Positions 1-8,044 of a stretch of DNA of 64,000 nucleotides are shown here, piece after piece. A program made the translations under genes and the position numbers. The notes below the pieces were generated by a model. It searched no databases. It saw nothing but the letters and a program-made list of their open reading frames with translations, and was not told where the DNA came from. The stretch comes from Paraburkholderia phytofirmans OLGA172. GTDB lineage: Bacteria > Pseudomonadota > Gammaproteobacteria > Burkholderiales > Burkholderiaceae. Positions within the stretch are counted from its first letter, which is position 1. Each line of letters begins with the position of its first letter. The stretch is from positions 4,030,001 to 4,094,000 of the forward strand of contig NZ_CP014578.1 of the NCBI RefSeq assembly GCF_001634365.1, read 5' to 3'.

Positions 1-2
1 CC

Positions 3-416
3 ATGACCGCCCCCCGCCCAGCCGGTGTGCCCTGGTTGACCCCCTATCTGACGGTGCGCGACGCACGTGCCGCGACCGCGTTCTTCGAAGCGGCATTCGG
101 CTTCGAGGTACGCGATAGCGTTCAGGACGACGGTGTCGTCATGCATGTCGAGATGACCTATCAAGGCCAGCTGATCGTGATGTTCGCGCCGGAAGGCGCG
201 TTCGGCTCGGCGGCGAAAACACCCAAAAGCGCGGGCGCGATTGCGCCGCAATCGTTCTATGTCTATGTCGACGATGTCGACGCGGTTTACACGCGGGCAC
301 TAGCCGCCGGCGCAAAATCGCTGAGCGAGCCACAGGATCAGTTCTGGGGCGACCGGTTCGCCCAGGTCGAAGATCTGGACGGCTACCGTTGGGCGCTCGC
401 TCGCCACCTTTCCTGA
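3..416 (+). CDS. VOC-family (glyoxalase/PhnB-like) protein
   Basis: A 137-residue single-module protein of the vicinal oxygen chelate superfamily. The start PWLTPYLTVRDARAATAFFEAAFGF is the usual first beta-alpha unit of PhnB/glyoxalase-like proteins, and the end (FYVYVDDVDAVYTRALAAGA, then DLDGYRWALA) is the second, with the closing D-x-x-G-Y/N segment. Members bind a metal or a small ligand and include lyases, dioxygenases and antibiotic-sequestering proteins; nothing here fixes the substrate. It lies 4 bases before the rsmE reading frame, so the two may be co-transcribed. The ATG is only 2 bases from the window edge, so a longer N-terminus or an upstream operon partner cannot be excluded. 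Confidence 0.8.
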   Translation: MTAPRPAGVPWLTPYLTVRDARAATAFFEAAFGFEVRDSVQDDGVVMHVEMTYQGQLIVMFAPEGAFGSAAKTPKSAGAIAPQSFYVYVDDVDAVYTRALAAGAKSLSEPQDQFWGDRFAQVEDLDGYRWALARHLS

Positions 417-435
417 ACCAATGAGTATTTTTCTG

Positions 436-1176
436 ATGCCTCGCTTCTTCGTCGGTACGCCTCTCAAGCCCGACGACATCATGCAGTTGCCCGATGACGT
501 CACGCGCCACATCCTCGTGCTGCGTTTGCAGCCCGGCGATTCGATCGTGCTTTTCAACGGCGAAGGCGGCGAATACAGCGCCGAACTCGTCGAGGTCGAG
601 CGCCGCTCAGCCAAGGTGAGAATTCACGAATTTCGCAATATCGAAGTAGAAGCGCCGTACCACCTCACCCTCGCGCAGGGCATTGCCGGCGGTGACAAGA
701 TGGACTGGCTCATCGAGAAGGCAGTCGAACTCGGAGCCTCGTGTTTCGTGCCGCTGACCACCACGCGCAGCGTCGTGCGCCTTTCCGGCGACCGCGCGCA
801 GCGGCGTCATGTGCACTGGCAGGGCATCGTGCGGGCGTCGTGCGAACAATGCGGGCGCAATCGCCTGCCGGAAGTAATGCCAGTGCGTGAGATCGCCACC
901 TGGCTCGGCGCGCTGCCTCGCACGCCTGAAGAAGGCGAAATGCGCATTCTGCTGTCGCCGCGCGCCAGTATCAGTTTTTCGGCGCTGCCCGCCAATCCGC
1001 CGTTCGGGCGCGTGACCGTGCTGGTCGGCCCGGAAGGCGGCTTTTCGGCCGCGGAAGAAGCCGCTGCGACCGACCACGGATTTGCCGCAGTCGGTCTCGG
1101 TCCGCGTGTGTTGCGCACTGAAACCGCGGGCATCGCCGTACTTTCGGCGCTGGCAGCACGCTGGGGCGGCTGGTAA
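436..1176 (+). CDS. rsmE: 16S rRNA (uracil-1498-N3)-methyltransferase RsmE
   Basis: Cytoplasmic SPOUT-class methyltransferase that uses S-adenosylmethionine to methylate U1498 of 16S rRNA. The N-terminal PUA-like part starts MPRFFVG and contains HILVLRLQPGD; the C-terminal knotted domain has LVGPEGGFSAAEE and LGPRVLRTETAGIAVLSAL, which are RsmE signatures. I start at 436 (MPRFF, 246 aa, close to the 243 aa of E. coli RsmE); an in-frame ATG at 421 would add five residues and neither has a clear ribosome binding site. It follows the VOC gene closely and ends just before a strong terminator. Confidence 0.93.
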   Translation: MPRFFVGTPLKPDDIMQLPDDVTRHILVLRLQPGDSIVLFNGEGGEYSAELVEVERRSAKVRIHEFRNIEVEAPYHLTLAQGIAGGDKMDWLIEKAVELGASCFVPLTTTRSVVRLSGDRAQRRHVHWQGIVRASCEQCGRNRLPEVMPVREIATWLGALPRTPEEGEMRILLSPRASISFSALPANPPFGRVTVLVGPEGGFSAAEEAAATDHGFAAVGLGPRVLRTETAGIAVLSALAARWGGW

Positions 1177-1185
1177 GCCAAAAGC

Positions 1186-1218
1186 AAAGGCCCGCCGATC
1201 GGGCGGGCCTTTCTCTTT
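1186..1218 (+). terminator. Rho-independent terminator after rsmE
   Basis: An 11-bp perfect stem (AAAGGCCCGCC / GGCGGGCCTTT) with a short GATCG-type loop is followed by a T-rich tail. It lies 10 bases beyond the rsmE stop codon and separates it from the convergent barstar gene. Confidence 0.85.
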
Positions 1219-1278
1219 GTTTTGCTACGGCTGGCAGTGGGTTCGGGGAAACCGCTCGGGCAACCTTTCAGGCATGCC

Positions 1279-1839
1279 TTATGCAAACGAATAAAACACC
1301 CGGAACGCGACCTTGCGCTCGGCCCAGAACTCGGACGCTTCGCGGAACACGTCCAGGAGCGTCTCGCGCCCTTCCTTGTCGAACTTTTGTGCGACCGGCA
1401 GTTGCTCGAGAACGATCACAAACCCGGGTTGCGCGCCTGCCTTTTGGACCAGATCCGTCAGGCAATCGTAGAGCGCGTCGTAATTCTTGCCGAAATGTTT
1501 CGGAAACAGGAACGACGTAGCAATGGTTTCCAGCACTTCCTGTTTGGACTGCGCATTCGCACAGTACGCATACAGAAAATGCTGGCCGAGTTGATGGGCC
1601 TCGTCAGCTAGATCCTGCACGCGAAACGCGCGGATCGACTGTACGATGTTCGGTCGTACGGTCTTGAAAAGACTCATGGGCTCCTCGTTCGAAGAAAGCA
1701 CAGTGCCAGCTTCGCTCTGGTTATCCCGGTCCTGGTCGCCGGCGCGCATCCGCATGACGCGCTGGAACAAATTGCCCTCGCCAGCCGCGAAAAGATCCGT
1801 CGCGACTCCGGTGTCGTGCGCGTAGACGTTGTCGCTCAT
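1279..1839 (-). CDS. Barstar-family RNase inhibitor
   Basis: Predicted cytoplasmic inhibitor of the secreted RNase encoded directly upstream. The conserved barstar core is in the C-terminal 130 residues: FPKHFGKNYDALYDCLTDL matches the barstar segment that plugs the barnase active site (helix with N-Y/W-D-A-L-x-D), and the tail WAERKVAFRVFYSFA forms the last strand. I take the ATG at 1839 (186 aa), which leaves a polar N-terminal extension of about 54 residues; an ATG at 1848 or the short form at 1677 (starting MSLFKTV) are alternatives. The gene lies 16 bases after the RNase stop on the same strand, the usual toxin-first/inhibitor-second arrangement. The family call is firm; inhibition of this particular RNase is inferred. 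Confidence 0.85.
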   Translation of the reverse strand: MSDNVYAHDTGVATDLFAAGEGNLFQRVMRMRAGDQDRDNQSEAGTVLSSNEEPMSLFKTVRPNIVQSIRAFRVQDLADEAHQLGQHFLYAYCANAQSKQEVLETIATSFLFPKHFGKNYDALYDCLTDLVQKAGAQPGFVIVLEQLPVAQKFDKEGRETLLDVFREASEFWAERKVAFRVFYSFA

Positions 1840-1855
1840 GCCGTTCATCCCGATG

Positions 1856-2272
1856 TCATTCAACAATACGATTAAAACTGGTGTAATGGTCGTCCGAGTA
1901 GTAACAGTTGTCGATCCGCTGTAGCGGACCTCCGCAGACGATGCGACGCGCCCCGCGGTTTCGTGAGCGAGGCGTGGGGACGGTGTATTCGTGGTAATAG
2001 CCGCGCCGATGCGGCGGTAGCAACCGTTCGCGATTGCCGAATACGATGCCGTCCTTCTCATACGGGTAAGGCCCACCCGCGGCAATCAAGTTCAACGTAT
2101 TGACCGCTTCGCGCGGCAACTGCGCCGCCGCGATGGTGCCCTGCACCTGTGCTTGTGTATCGGCGGGTGCCGTGTAGTCGCGCGCAAACGCGCCAGGCAC
2201 GGAGCCAGACAAAGCGCAGAGCGTCAAAGCACCGATCAGCACGCCTTTGATGCGTTGCCACTTGCGTGCCAT
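1856..2272 (-). CDS. Secreted guanyl-specific RNase (barnase/RNase N1-T1 family)
   Basis: A 138-residue exported ribonuclease precursor. Residues 1-30 form a signal peptide (MARKWQRIKG, hydrophobic LIGALTLCALSGS, cleavage likely after GAFA). The mature part carries the microbial RNase catalytic set in order: Glu in YYHEYTV, Arg in ARRIVCGG and His in SDDHYTSF, matching Glu73, Arg87 and His102 of barnase. LPREAVNTLNLIAAGGPYPYEKDG is the typical region before the catalytic sheet. Two cysteines (VCGG and DNCYY) could form a disulfide in the periplasm or outside. The barstar gene follows at once. Role in defence, competition or nutrient scavenging is not shown by the sequence. Confidence 0.9.
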   Translation of the reverse strand: MARKWQRIKGVLIGALTLCALSGSVPGAFARDYTAPADTQAQVQGTIAAAQLPREAVNTLNLIAAGGPYPYEKDGIVFGNRERLLPPHRRGYYHEYTVPTPRSRNRGARRIVCGGPLQRIDNCYYSDDHYTSFNRIVE

Positions 2273-2421
2273 GAATCAAGGTTCCCCGCTGTTAGATCAC
2301 GAGTTTGACGACCATGAAAGTCGTAAGGGTATCGCTAAAACCCCACAGAATCAACGTTCACCGGACAGGCAAAAGCTTCCAATCGCGCGGGAAAGAGCCA
2401 CGGAACAGGCTTTGACGACTT

Positions 2422-2449
2422 TTGACAGAATATTTAGCTCGTGTAAGCT
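2422..2449 (+). promoter_or_regulatory. Candidate sigma70 promoter for small RNA
   Basis: TTGACA at 2422-2427 and TAAGCT at 2444-2449 are separated by 16 bases, giving a perfect -35 and a 4/6 -10. Initiation would be expected around 2455-2460. No open reading frame with a ribosome binding site follows. Confidence 0.45.
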
Positions 2450-2456
2450 AAAATTA

Positions 2457-2583
2457 ACCTAACGAAGCAAATTGGGCGGGCCCAAACCCACGGGCCACCC
2501 ATTGCGCAGCCCATTCCTTGTAGTGAAAGCCTTGCGGTTCCGGCGGTCTCTCGAAGGCGGAATGGTCTCATTCAGCCTTTTTT
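2457..2583 (+). ncRNA. Candidate small RNA of about 125 nt
   Basis: The transcript is bounded by a promoter-like pair upstream and a canonical terminator at the end. Inside it, TGGGCGGGCCC near 2471 can pair with GGGCCACCCA near 2490, giving a 5' stem-loop, followed by a less structured middle and the terminator stem. I do not recognise the RNA family; it does not look like E. coli 6S RNA, SRP RNA or RNase P RNA. The 5' end is an estimate. If the first terminator leaks, the second would give a form about 58 nt longer. Confidence 0.45.
2554..2583 (+). terminator. Terminator 1 of candidate small RNA
   Basis: AAGGC-G-GAATG, loop GTCT, CATTC-A-GCCTT, then a run of T. Ten base pairs with a single internal mismatch and a six-T tail make a textbook intrinsic terminator on the plus strand. 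Confidence 0.75.
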
Positions 2584-2610
2584 AGGGTGGCTATCCCCTG
2601 TTCACCCGCA

Positions 2611-2641
2611 GGCGTGCCCGTTGCGGGCACGCCTTTTTTTT
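2611..2641 (+). terminator. Terminator 2, tandem with the preceding one
   Basis: A 10-bp perfect stem GGCGTGCCCG / CGGGCACGCC with a 3-base loop is followed by eight T. It works in the plus direction; read on the minus strand it has no T tail, so it is not the maeB terminator. Confidence 0.8.
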
Positions 2642-2688
2642 ACATGGCGCTTTAGTCACGACGCCACGCTTCAGTCCCGGATCAAGGA

Positions 2689-4983
2689 TCAGCGGGCGGC
2701 GATCACGTCTGCCACCAGCAGCGCCGTCATGTTGACGATGCGGCGAACCGTGGCCGAAGCCGTCAGCACATGCACCGGTTTGGCCGCGCCGAGCAGCATC
2801 GGACCAATCGCGATGTTGTTGCCCGCGGCGGTCTTCAGCAGGTTGTACGAAATGTTGGCGGAGTCGATGTTCGGCAGCACCAGCAGGTTCGCGTCGCCTT
2901 CGAGTGTCGAGTCGGGCAGCACCTCGCGGCGCAGATTCGCGTCGAGCGCGAGGTCGCCGTGCATTTCGCCGTCCACTTGCAGCTCCGGCGCGCGCTCGCG
3001 CAGGATCGCCAGCGTGTCGCGCATTTTCTGCGCGGTCGGCGCATTGCTCGAGCCGAAGTTCGAATGCGACAGCAGGGCGACCTTTGGTTCGATACCGAAG
3101 CGGCGCACTTCGTCGGCTGCCATGATCGTAATCTCAGCGAGCTGTTCCGGCGTCGGATCGACATTCACGTGCGTGTCGACCAGGAAAATCTGGCGATTCG
3201 GCAACACCAGCGCGTTCATCGCCGCATAGACCTTCGCGCCTTCCTTCTTGCCGATCACCTGATCGATGAAGTGCAGGTGGCGATGCGTGGTGGACACCGT
3301 GCCGCAGATCATGCCGTCCGCCTCGCCCTTTTCCACCATCATCGCGCCGATCAGCGTGGTGCGGCGGCGCATTTCGAGCTTCGCCATCTGCGCGGTGATG
3401 CCCTTGCGGGACATCATTTTGTGATATTCCTGCCAGAAAGCGCGGTAACGCTCGTCGTGGTCAGTATTGACGACCGTGTAGTCCTGCCCTGCGACCAGAC
3501 GCAGGCCATAACGCGCGATGCGCTGTTCGATCACCGCCGGACGGCCGATCAGGATCGGCTTTGCGAGCTTTTCGTCGACGATGATCTGCATGGCGCGCAG
3601 CACGCGCTCTTCTTCGCCTTCCGCGAACACAATGCGCTTCTTCTCCGGCTCGACGCCACGCGCCAGCTGGAAAATCGGCTTCATGGTCGTGCCGCTGTGA
3701 TACACGAACTGCTGCAGATGCTGTTCGTACGCTTCCATGTCCTCGATCGGACGCTCGGCAACGCCCGAATCCATCGCGGCCTTCGCCACTGCCGGCGCGA
3801 CCTTGACGATCAGTCGCGGGTCGAACGGCTTCGGAATCAGGTAGGCCGGACCAAACGAGAGATCCTGGATGCCGTACGCGGTCGCGACGATATCGCTCTG
3901 TTCCTGGCGGGCCAGTTCGGCGATCGCATTGACCGCGGCGATTTCCATTTCACGCGTCACCGTCGTCGCGCCCGCATCCAGCGCGCCGCGGAACAGGAAC
4001 GGGAACACCAGCACGTTGTTCACCTGGTTCGGGTAGTCCGTGCGGCCCGTGCAGAGTATGGCGTCAGGACGCACTTCGAGCGCCAGTTCCGGCAGGATTT
4101 CCGGAGTCGGGTTAGCCAGCGCCAGGATCAGCGGCTTGTCAGCCATCTGCTTGACCATGTCCTGCTTCAGCACGCCGCCGGCCGACAGGCCAAGGAAAAT
4201 GTCCGCGCCGCCGATCGCCTCAGCGAGCGAGCGAGCGTCGGTTTCGCGTGCGAAGCGTTCCTTGTCCGGGTCCATCAGTTCGACGCGGCCCTTGTAGACC
4301 ACGCCGGCCAGGTCGGTGACGGTGATGTTTTCGAGCGGCAGGCCGATGTCGACCAGCAGATCCAGACACGCCAGCGCTGCCGCACCCGCGCCGGACGCCA
4401 CCAGCTTGACCTTCTTGATGTCCTTGCCGACCACCTTCAAACCGTTGGTGATGGCCGCCGCGACGACGATGGCCGTGCCATGCTGGTCGTCGTGGAAAAC
4501 CGGAATCTTCATGCGCTTGCGGCATTCGCGTTCGACGATGAAGCAGTCCGGCGCCTTGATGTCTTCGAGGTTGATACCGCCGAAGGTCGGCTCCAACGCG
4601 GCGATCACCTCGACCAGCTTGTGCGGATCGGACTCGTTCAGCTCGATATCGAACACGTCGATGCCGGCGAACTTCTTGAACAGGACGGCCTTGCCTTCCA
4701 TGACCGGCTTCGAGGCGAGTGGCCCGATGTTGCCGAGACCCAGCACCGCGGTGCCGTTCGTGACGACGCCGACCAGGTTGCTGCGCGCGGTGAAACGGGC
4801 GGCGTTCAGCGGGTTTTCGACGATTTCCTCACACGCGAACGCGACGCCCGGCGAGTATGCCAGCGCGAGGTCGCGCTGGTTGATCATCTGCTTGGTGGGG
4901 GCGATCGCGATCTTCCCGGGGGTCGGGAACTCGTGATAATCGAGGGCGGCTTCGCGGAGTTTGCTATTGACGGGAGTCGACAT
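2689..4983 (-). CDS. maeB: NADP-dependent malic enzyme with phosphotransacetylase-like domain
   Basis: Oxidative decarboxylation of malate to pyruvate and CO2 with NADPH production. At 764 residues it has the two-part MaeB structure: malic enzyme domain (about 1-430, with DLALAYSPGVAFACEEI, the NADP-binding GAGAAALACLDLL, and FHDDQHGTA metal/malate residues) and a C-terminal phosphate acetyltransferase-like domain (about 440-764, ending TASATVRRIVNMTALLVADV) thought to be regulatory. I start at 4983 (MSTPVNSKLREAALDYHEFP), 15 codons inside the longest frame, because family members begin there. It stands alone, divergent from thiL with a 252-bp gap. Confidence 0.96.
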   Translation of the reverse strand: MSTPVNSKLREAALDYHEFPTPGKIAIAPTKQMINQRDLALAYSPGVAFACEEIVENPLNAARFTARSNLVGVVTNGTAVLGLGNIGPLASKPVMEGKAVLFKKFAGIDVFDIELNESDPHKLVEVIAALEPTFGGINLEDIKAPDCFIVERECRKRMKIPVFHDDQHGTAIVVAAAITNGLKVVGKDIKKVKLVASGAGAAALACLDLLVDIGLPLENITVTDLAGVVYKGRVELMDPDKERFARETDARSLAEAIGGADIFLGLSAGGVLKQDMVKQMADKPLILALANPTPEILPELALEVRPDAILCTGRTDYPNQVNNVLVFPFLFRGALDAGATTVTREMEIAAVNAIAELARQEQSDIVATAYGIQDLSFGPAYLIPKPFDPRLIVKVAPAVAKAAMDSGVAERPIEDMEAYEQHLQQFVYHSGTTMKPIFQLARGVEPEKKRIVFAEGEEERVLRAMQIIVDEKLAKPILIGRPAVIEQRIARYGLRLVAGQDYTVVNTDHDERYRAFWQEYHKMMSRKGITAQMAKLEMRRRTTLIGAMMVEKGEADGMICGTVSTTHRHLHFIDQVIGKKEGAKVYAAMNALVLPNRQIFLVDTHVNVDPTPEQLAEITIMAADEVRRFGIEPKVALLSHSNFGSSNAPTAQKMRDTLAILRERAPELQVDGEMHGDLALDANLRREVLPDSTLEGDANLLVLPNIDSANISYNLLKTAAGNNIAIGPMLLGAAKPVHVLTASATVRRIVNMTALLVADVIAAR

Positions 4984-5235
4984 AAGGCGGGCTTCGAAGG
5001 GCGGATTAGAATAGATGTTCGACGGCATTGTAGCCCCAATTGCCGGCGCAATTCCTTCAATACGGGTACAACTGCCGCGACTGAAACATAGCGAAAGGCA
5101 GATGTGGCACGCTCCAGGCCAACTACTCGTTGAATCGGGGTTGAGTGCGAATAGAGCGTTTACCCGCGAACATCCCCGTACAATGCCCGCCGTTAGCGGC
5201 TTTTCGTTGCACTTATCCGTTCACCCATTGCCACC

Positions 5236-6234
5236 ATGCTCTCCGAGTTTTCGCTGATCGATCGCTTCTTCGCCCGCCGCGCAGCCGCTGCGTCATCCCC
5301 TGCGGCTGAAGGCGAGCTTGGCATCGGCGACGACTGCGCCCTGCTCGCGCCGCGCCCCGGAGAAATGCTGGCGATATCGACGGACATGCTGGTGGAAGGC
5401 CGTCACTTCTTTCCTGATATCGATCCCGAGGCACTCGGTCACAAGGCGCTGGCGGTGAACCTGTCGGACCTGGCTGCGATGGGCGCGCGGCCGCAGGCGT
5501 TCACCCTGGCGTTCTCCTTGCCGAAGGCCGACGAGGCATGGCTCGCCGCCTTCAGCGACGGCCTCTTCGCGCTGGCTGAGCGCTACGGCTGCGATCTGAT
5601 CGGCGGCGACACGACCGGAGGGCCGTTGAATCTGTGCATCACCGTATTCGGCAGCGTGCAGCCGCAAGTTGCGCTGCGCCGCGACGCCGCGCAACCGGGC
5701 GATGACATCTGGATTTCCGGCACGCTCGGCGACGCACGTGCAGGGCTAGGCGTGCAGCGCGGCGAGTGGTCCGCCGATGCGAGCGACACTGCGACATTTA
5801 GTCGCGCCCTCGAACGTCCAGAACCGCGCGTCTCCCTTGGTCTCGCGTTGCGGGGCATCGCGCATGCAGCGCTCGATCTGTCGGATGGGCTCGCCGGCGA
5901 CCTGCTGCACATCCTGGAACGTTCGAAAGTGCACGCCAGTGTCGACGTCGACGCCGTACCGCGTTCAGCCGCGCTATGCCGCCTCCCACCCGAGATCCAG
6001 CAACGTTGCACGCTAACCGGCGGCGACGACTACGAGTTGTGCTTCACCGCGCCAGCTGCGGCGCGCGCCAAGGTCGAAGCAGCCGGCCGCGAGGTCGCGA
6101 TACCGGTCACCCGCATCGGTACAATAAGCGCTCTTCAATCGGCGGCTGACCGCCCGGCGATCGGTTGGCAGAATGCCGCCGGCGCGCCCCTTACTCTGAC
6201 GTTGCAAGGCTTCGATCATTTCCATGCCGACTGA
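5236..6234 (+). CDS. thiL: Thiamine-monophosphate kinase ThiL
   Basis: Cytoplasmic kinase making thiamine diphosphate from thiamine monophosphate and ATP, the last step of the pathway. The 332 residues show the ThiL/PurM fold motifs: GIGDDCALL near residue 30, STDMLVEGRHF near 54, GGDTTGG near 122, DLSDGLAGDLLHIL near 215 and TGGDDYELCFT near 260. The start MLSEFSLIDRFF is the usual ThiL beginning, though no strong ribosome binding site precedes it. It overlaps pgpA by 11 bases, so translation is probably coupled. Confidence 0.96.
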   Translation: MLSEFSLIDRFFARRAAAASSPAAEGELGIGDDCALLAPRPGEMLAISTDMLVEGRHFFPDIDPEALGHKALAVNLSDLAAMGARPQAFTLAFSLPKADEAWLAAFSDGLFALAERYGCDLIGGDTTGGPLNLCITVFGSVQPQVALRRDAAQPGDDIWISGTLGDARAGLGVQRGEWSADASDTATFSRALERPEPRVSLGLALRGIAHAALDLSDGLAGDLLHILERSKVHASVDVDAVPRSAALCRLPPEIQQRCTLTGGDDYELCFTAPAAARAKVEAAGREVAIPVTRIGTISALQSAADRPAIGWQNAAGAPLTLTLQGFDHFHAD

Positions 6235-6796
6235 TCCCCCGCTGGTCCCCGCCGACGACCTCATCGGCCATCCGCAGCCCAACGCGTCCGGCCCGCGCGC
6301 GCCGCGTCCGCAGCCGCGCCGCGCCACCGCGCGCTTCATGCTGTCGCACCCGCTGCATATTCTGTCGCTGGGTTTTGGCAGCGGCCTGTCGCCGGTTGCG
6401 CCGGGCACGATCGGCACGCTGTTCGCATGGGCATCGTTTGCCGTCCTGAGCCGCTATCTGACCGTGGTCGAGTGGGGCGTGCTGATCGTCGCCGGCTTTT
6501 TCGGCGGCATCGCGATTTGCGGCTTTACCGCGAAGAAACTGGGCATCGACGATCCGTCGCCGGTCGTCTGGGACGAAATCATCGCGTTCTGGCTGGTGCT
6601 GCTGATGGTCACGCCGGTCACGCTGACCGGGCAGTTTGCCGCGTTCATCGTGTTCCGCTTCTTCGACATGGTAAAACCGCCGCCGATCGGCTATTTCGAC
6701 CGCCGACTGAAAGGTGGCTTTGGCATCATGTTCGATGACCTGGTCGCCGCGTTTTTCACACTGCTCGTGATTGCGCTCTGGCGCATGTCGGTTTAG
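6224..6796 (+). CDS. pgpA: Phosphatidylglycerophosphatase A
   Basis: Inner-membrane phosphatase that converts phosphatidylglycerol phosphate to phosphatidylglycerol. The 190 residues start with a polar Pro/Arg-rich leader of about 45 residues, then the PgpA core: LGFGSGLSPVAPGTIGTLFAW, DDPSPVVWDEIIAFWL (the acidic metal-binding motif) and FRFFDMVKPPPIGYFDR. Four hydrophobic segments are visible, around residues 60-85, 90-108, 122-145 and 168-186. The start overlaps the end of thiL, an association common in proteobacteria. Confidence 0.95.
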   Translation: MPTDPPLVPADDLIGHPQPNASGPRAPRPQPRRATARFMLSHPLHILSLGFGSGLSPVAPGTIGTLFAWASFAVLSRYLTVVEWGVLIVAGFFGGIAICGFTAKKLGIDDPSPVVWDEIIAFWLVLLMVTPVTLTGQFAAFIVFRFFDMVKPPPIGYFDRRLKGGFGIMFDDLVAAFFTLLVIALWRMSV

Positions 6797-6880
6797 CCGT
6801 CGCCGGTTCGCCGGTGCGGGCCAACCGCTGCCAGCAGCCGGCCGCCTCCGCAGCAGTTCCTCGTTTTCCGGATTGACGTC

Positions 6881-7381
6881 ATGCCTACCGATTCCGTGGT
6901 TCACCAGCTCGCAATTCGCGTGAGCAACCGTCTGCGCGACGAGCGCCTGATGCTCGTCACCGCCGAATCCTGCACAGGCGGCATGGTAGCGACCGCGATC
7001 ACCGATATTTCCGGCAGCAGCGGCTGGTTCGAACGCGGCTTCGTCACGTATTCGAATCAGGCGAAGTCCGAAATGATCGGCGTGCCGGCCGACCTGATCG
7101 ACAAGCACGGTGCCGTTAGCGAGCAAGTGGCGCGCGCGATGGCCGAGGGCGCACTGCGCAACAGTCGCGCGCAGGTGTCACTGTCGATTACCGGCATCGC
7201 CGGCCCGGGCGGGGGCACTGAAACCAAGCCGGTCGGCATGGTGTCGTTCGGCTGGAGCAATCGGTTGCATACGTCGGTAGAAACCAAGGTCTTCAAGGGC
7301 GACCGCGAGAAGATCCGTGTGCAGGCCGCCGCACACGCGTTGCGCGGCATGCTGGCCCTGCTCGACGAGCGCGAACATTAA
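6881..7381 (+). CDS. pncC: Nicotinamide-nucleotide amidohydrolase PncC (CinA C-terminal family)
   Basis: Deamidates nicotinamide mononucleotide to nicotinate mononucleotide in NAD salvage. At 166 residues it is the stand-alone C-terminal CinA domain: TAESCTGGMVATAITDISGSSGWF near residues 27-50 carries the catalytic Ser region, followed by GFVTYSN, GAVSEQVARAMAEGA and SITGIAGPGGGTETKPVGMV. It lacks the N-terminal molybdopterin-binding-like domain of full CinA. It is 84 bases after pgpA and probably in the same transcript. Confidence 0.93.
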   Translation: MPTDSVVHQLAIRVSNRLRDERLMLVTAESCTGGMVATAITDISGSSGWFERGFVTYSNQAKSEMIGVPADLIDKHGAVSEQVARAMAEGALRNSRAQVSLSITGIAGPGGGTETKPVGMVSFGWSNRLHTSVETKVFKGDREKIRVQAAAHALRGMLALLDEREH

Positions 7382-7421
7382 CGTTCGGTTAACCTGCGGT
7401 TCAAAACCTGAGGTGCCGCCC

Positions 7422-7946
7422 ATGATGCCCGACACGTCTACGCCACACTCAGCCAAAGACGAGCTGATCCGTCGCCTCGATCTGAAGCCGCATCCGGAAG
7501 GCGGATTTTTCAGCGAGACGTATCGGTCGGCGGGGGCCGTCCGCCGCGATGACGGTTCAACGCAGACGCGCTCGGCGTCCACTGCGATTTACTACCTGCT
7601 CTGCGACGGCGCGCATTCGGCGTGGCATCGGATCAAGTCCGACGAAGTCTGGCATTTCTATGCCGGCGAGCCGTTGAACGTCCACGTGCTCGACGAAGCG
7701 GGTTCGCTGACTACGCACAAGTTGGGCAATGCGCTGACGCATTCGGACGCCGTGTTTCAGGCGGTGGTGCCCGCAGGTCTGTGGTTTGCCGCGGAATGCG
7801 CGGACCCGGCTGCGTTCGCGCTGGTGGGCTGCACGGTGGCGCCGGGGTTTGAATTCAGCGAATTCGAGCTGGCGGATATGCATGCGCTGAAGGCGCAACA
7901 TCCACAGCATGCGGCGTTGATTGAGCGGCTGGGACCGTTTGCCTGA
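7422..7946 (+). CDS. Cupin superfamily protein (DUF985 type)
   Basis: A 174-residue cupin with the DUF985 pattern: LDLKPHPEGGFFSETYRS near the N-terminus, AIYYLLCDGAHSAWHRIKSDEVWHFYAGEPL in the first barrel motif (His and Glu metal or ligand positions), and FALVGCTVAPGFEFSEFELAD at the end. I start at 7422 (MMPDTSTPHS) because a GAGGTG Shine-Dalgarno sequence lies about 6 bases upstream; the longer frame back to 7317 runs through pncC. The family has sugar or small-molecule binding members, but no reaction can be assigned. Confidence 0.87.
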   Translation: MMPDTSTPHSAKDELIRRLDLKPHPEGGFFSETYRSAGAVRRDDGSTQTRSASTAIYYLLCDGAHSAWHRIKSDEVWHFYAGEPLNVHVLDEAGSLTTHKLGNALTHSDAVFQAVVPAGLWFAAECADPAAFALVGCTVAPGFEFSEFELADMHALKAQHPQHAALIERLGPFA

Positions 7947-8044
7947 CCGGCCTCGACAGAGGCAAAGATTCAGGCAACGTTTGACCAGCCGGAACAAAAG
8001 CAGGAACCGATTCACAGGCCGTCGTTCAAAACGGCCCCCCTCCA

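Larger units (their letters stand above)
2273..2688. other. Intergenic region with candidate small-RNA gene
   Basis: No credible protein gene lies here. The stretch separates the RNase gene (minus, start at 2272) from the 3' end of maeB (minus). It carries a plus-strand promoter-like pair near 2422-2449 and two plus-strand terminators at 2554-2583 and 2611-2641, which serve no annotated gene and point to a non-coding transcript. Confidence 0.6.

Noticed and set aside
2770..5091. Long open frame (773 codons) on the plus strand opposite maeB
   Set aside because: It is rich in Arg, His, Gln and Asp as expected for the antisense of a high-GC gene, has no domain signature, and lies fully opposite a well-supported malic enzyme.
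8018..8037. GGCCGT/ACGGCC hairpin after pyrF as a terminator
   Set aside because: No T tail on the minus strand, so intrinsic termination is not supported.
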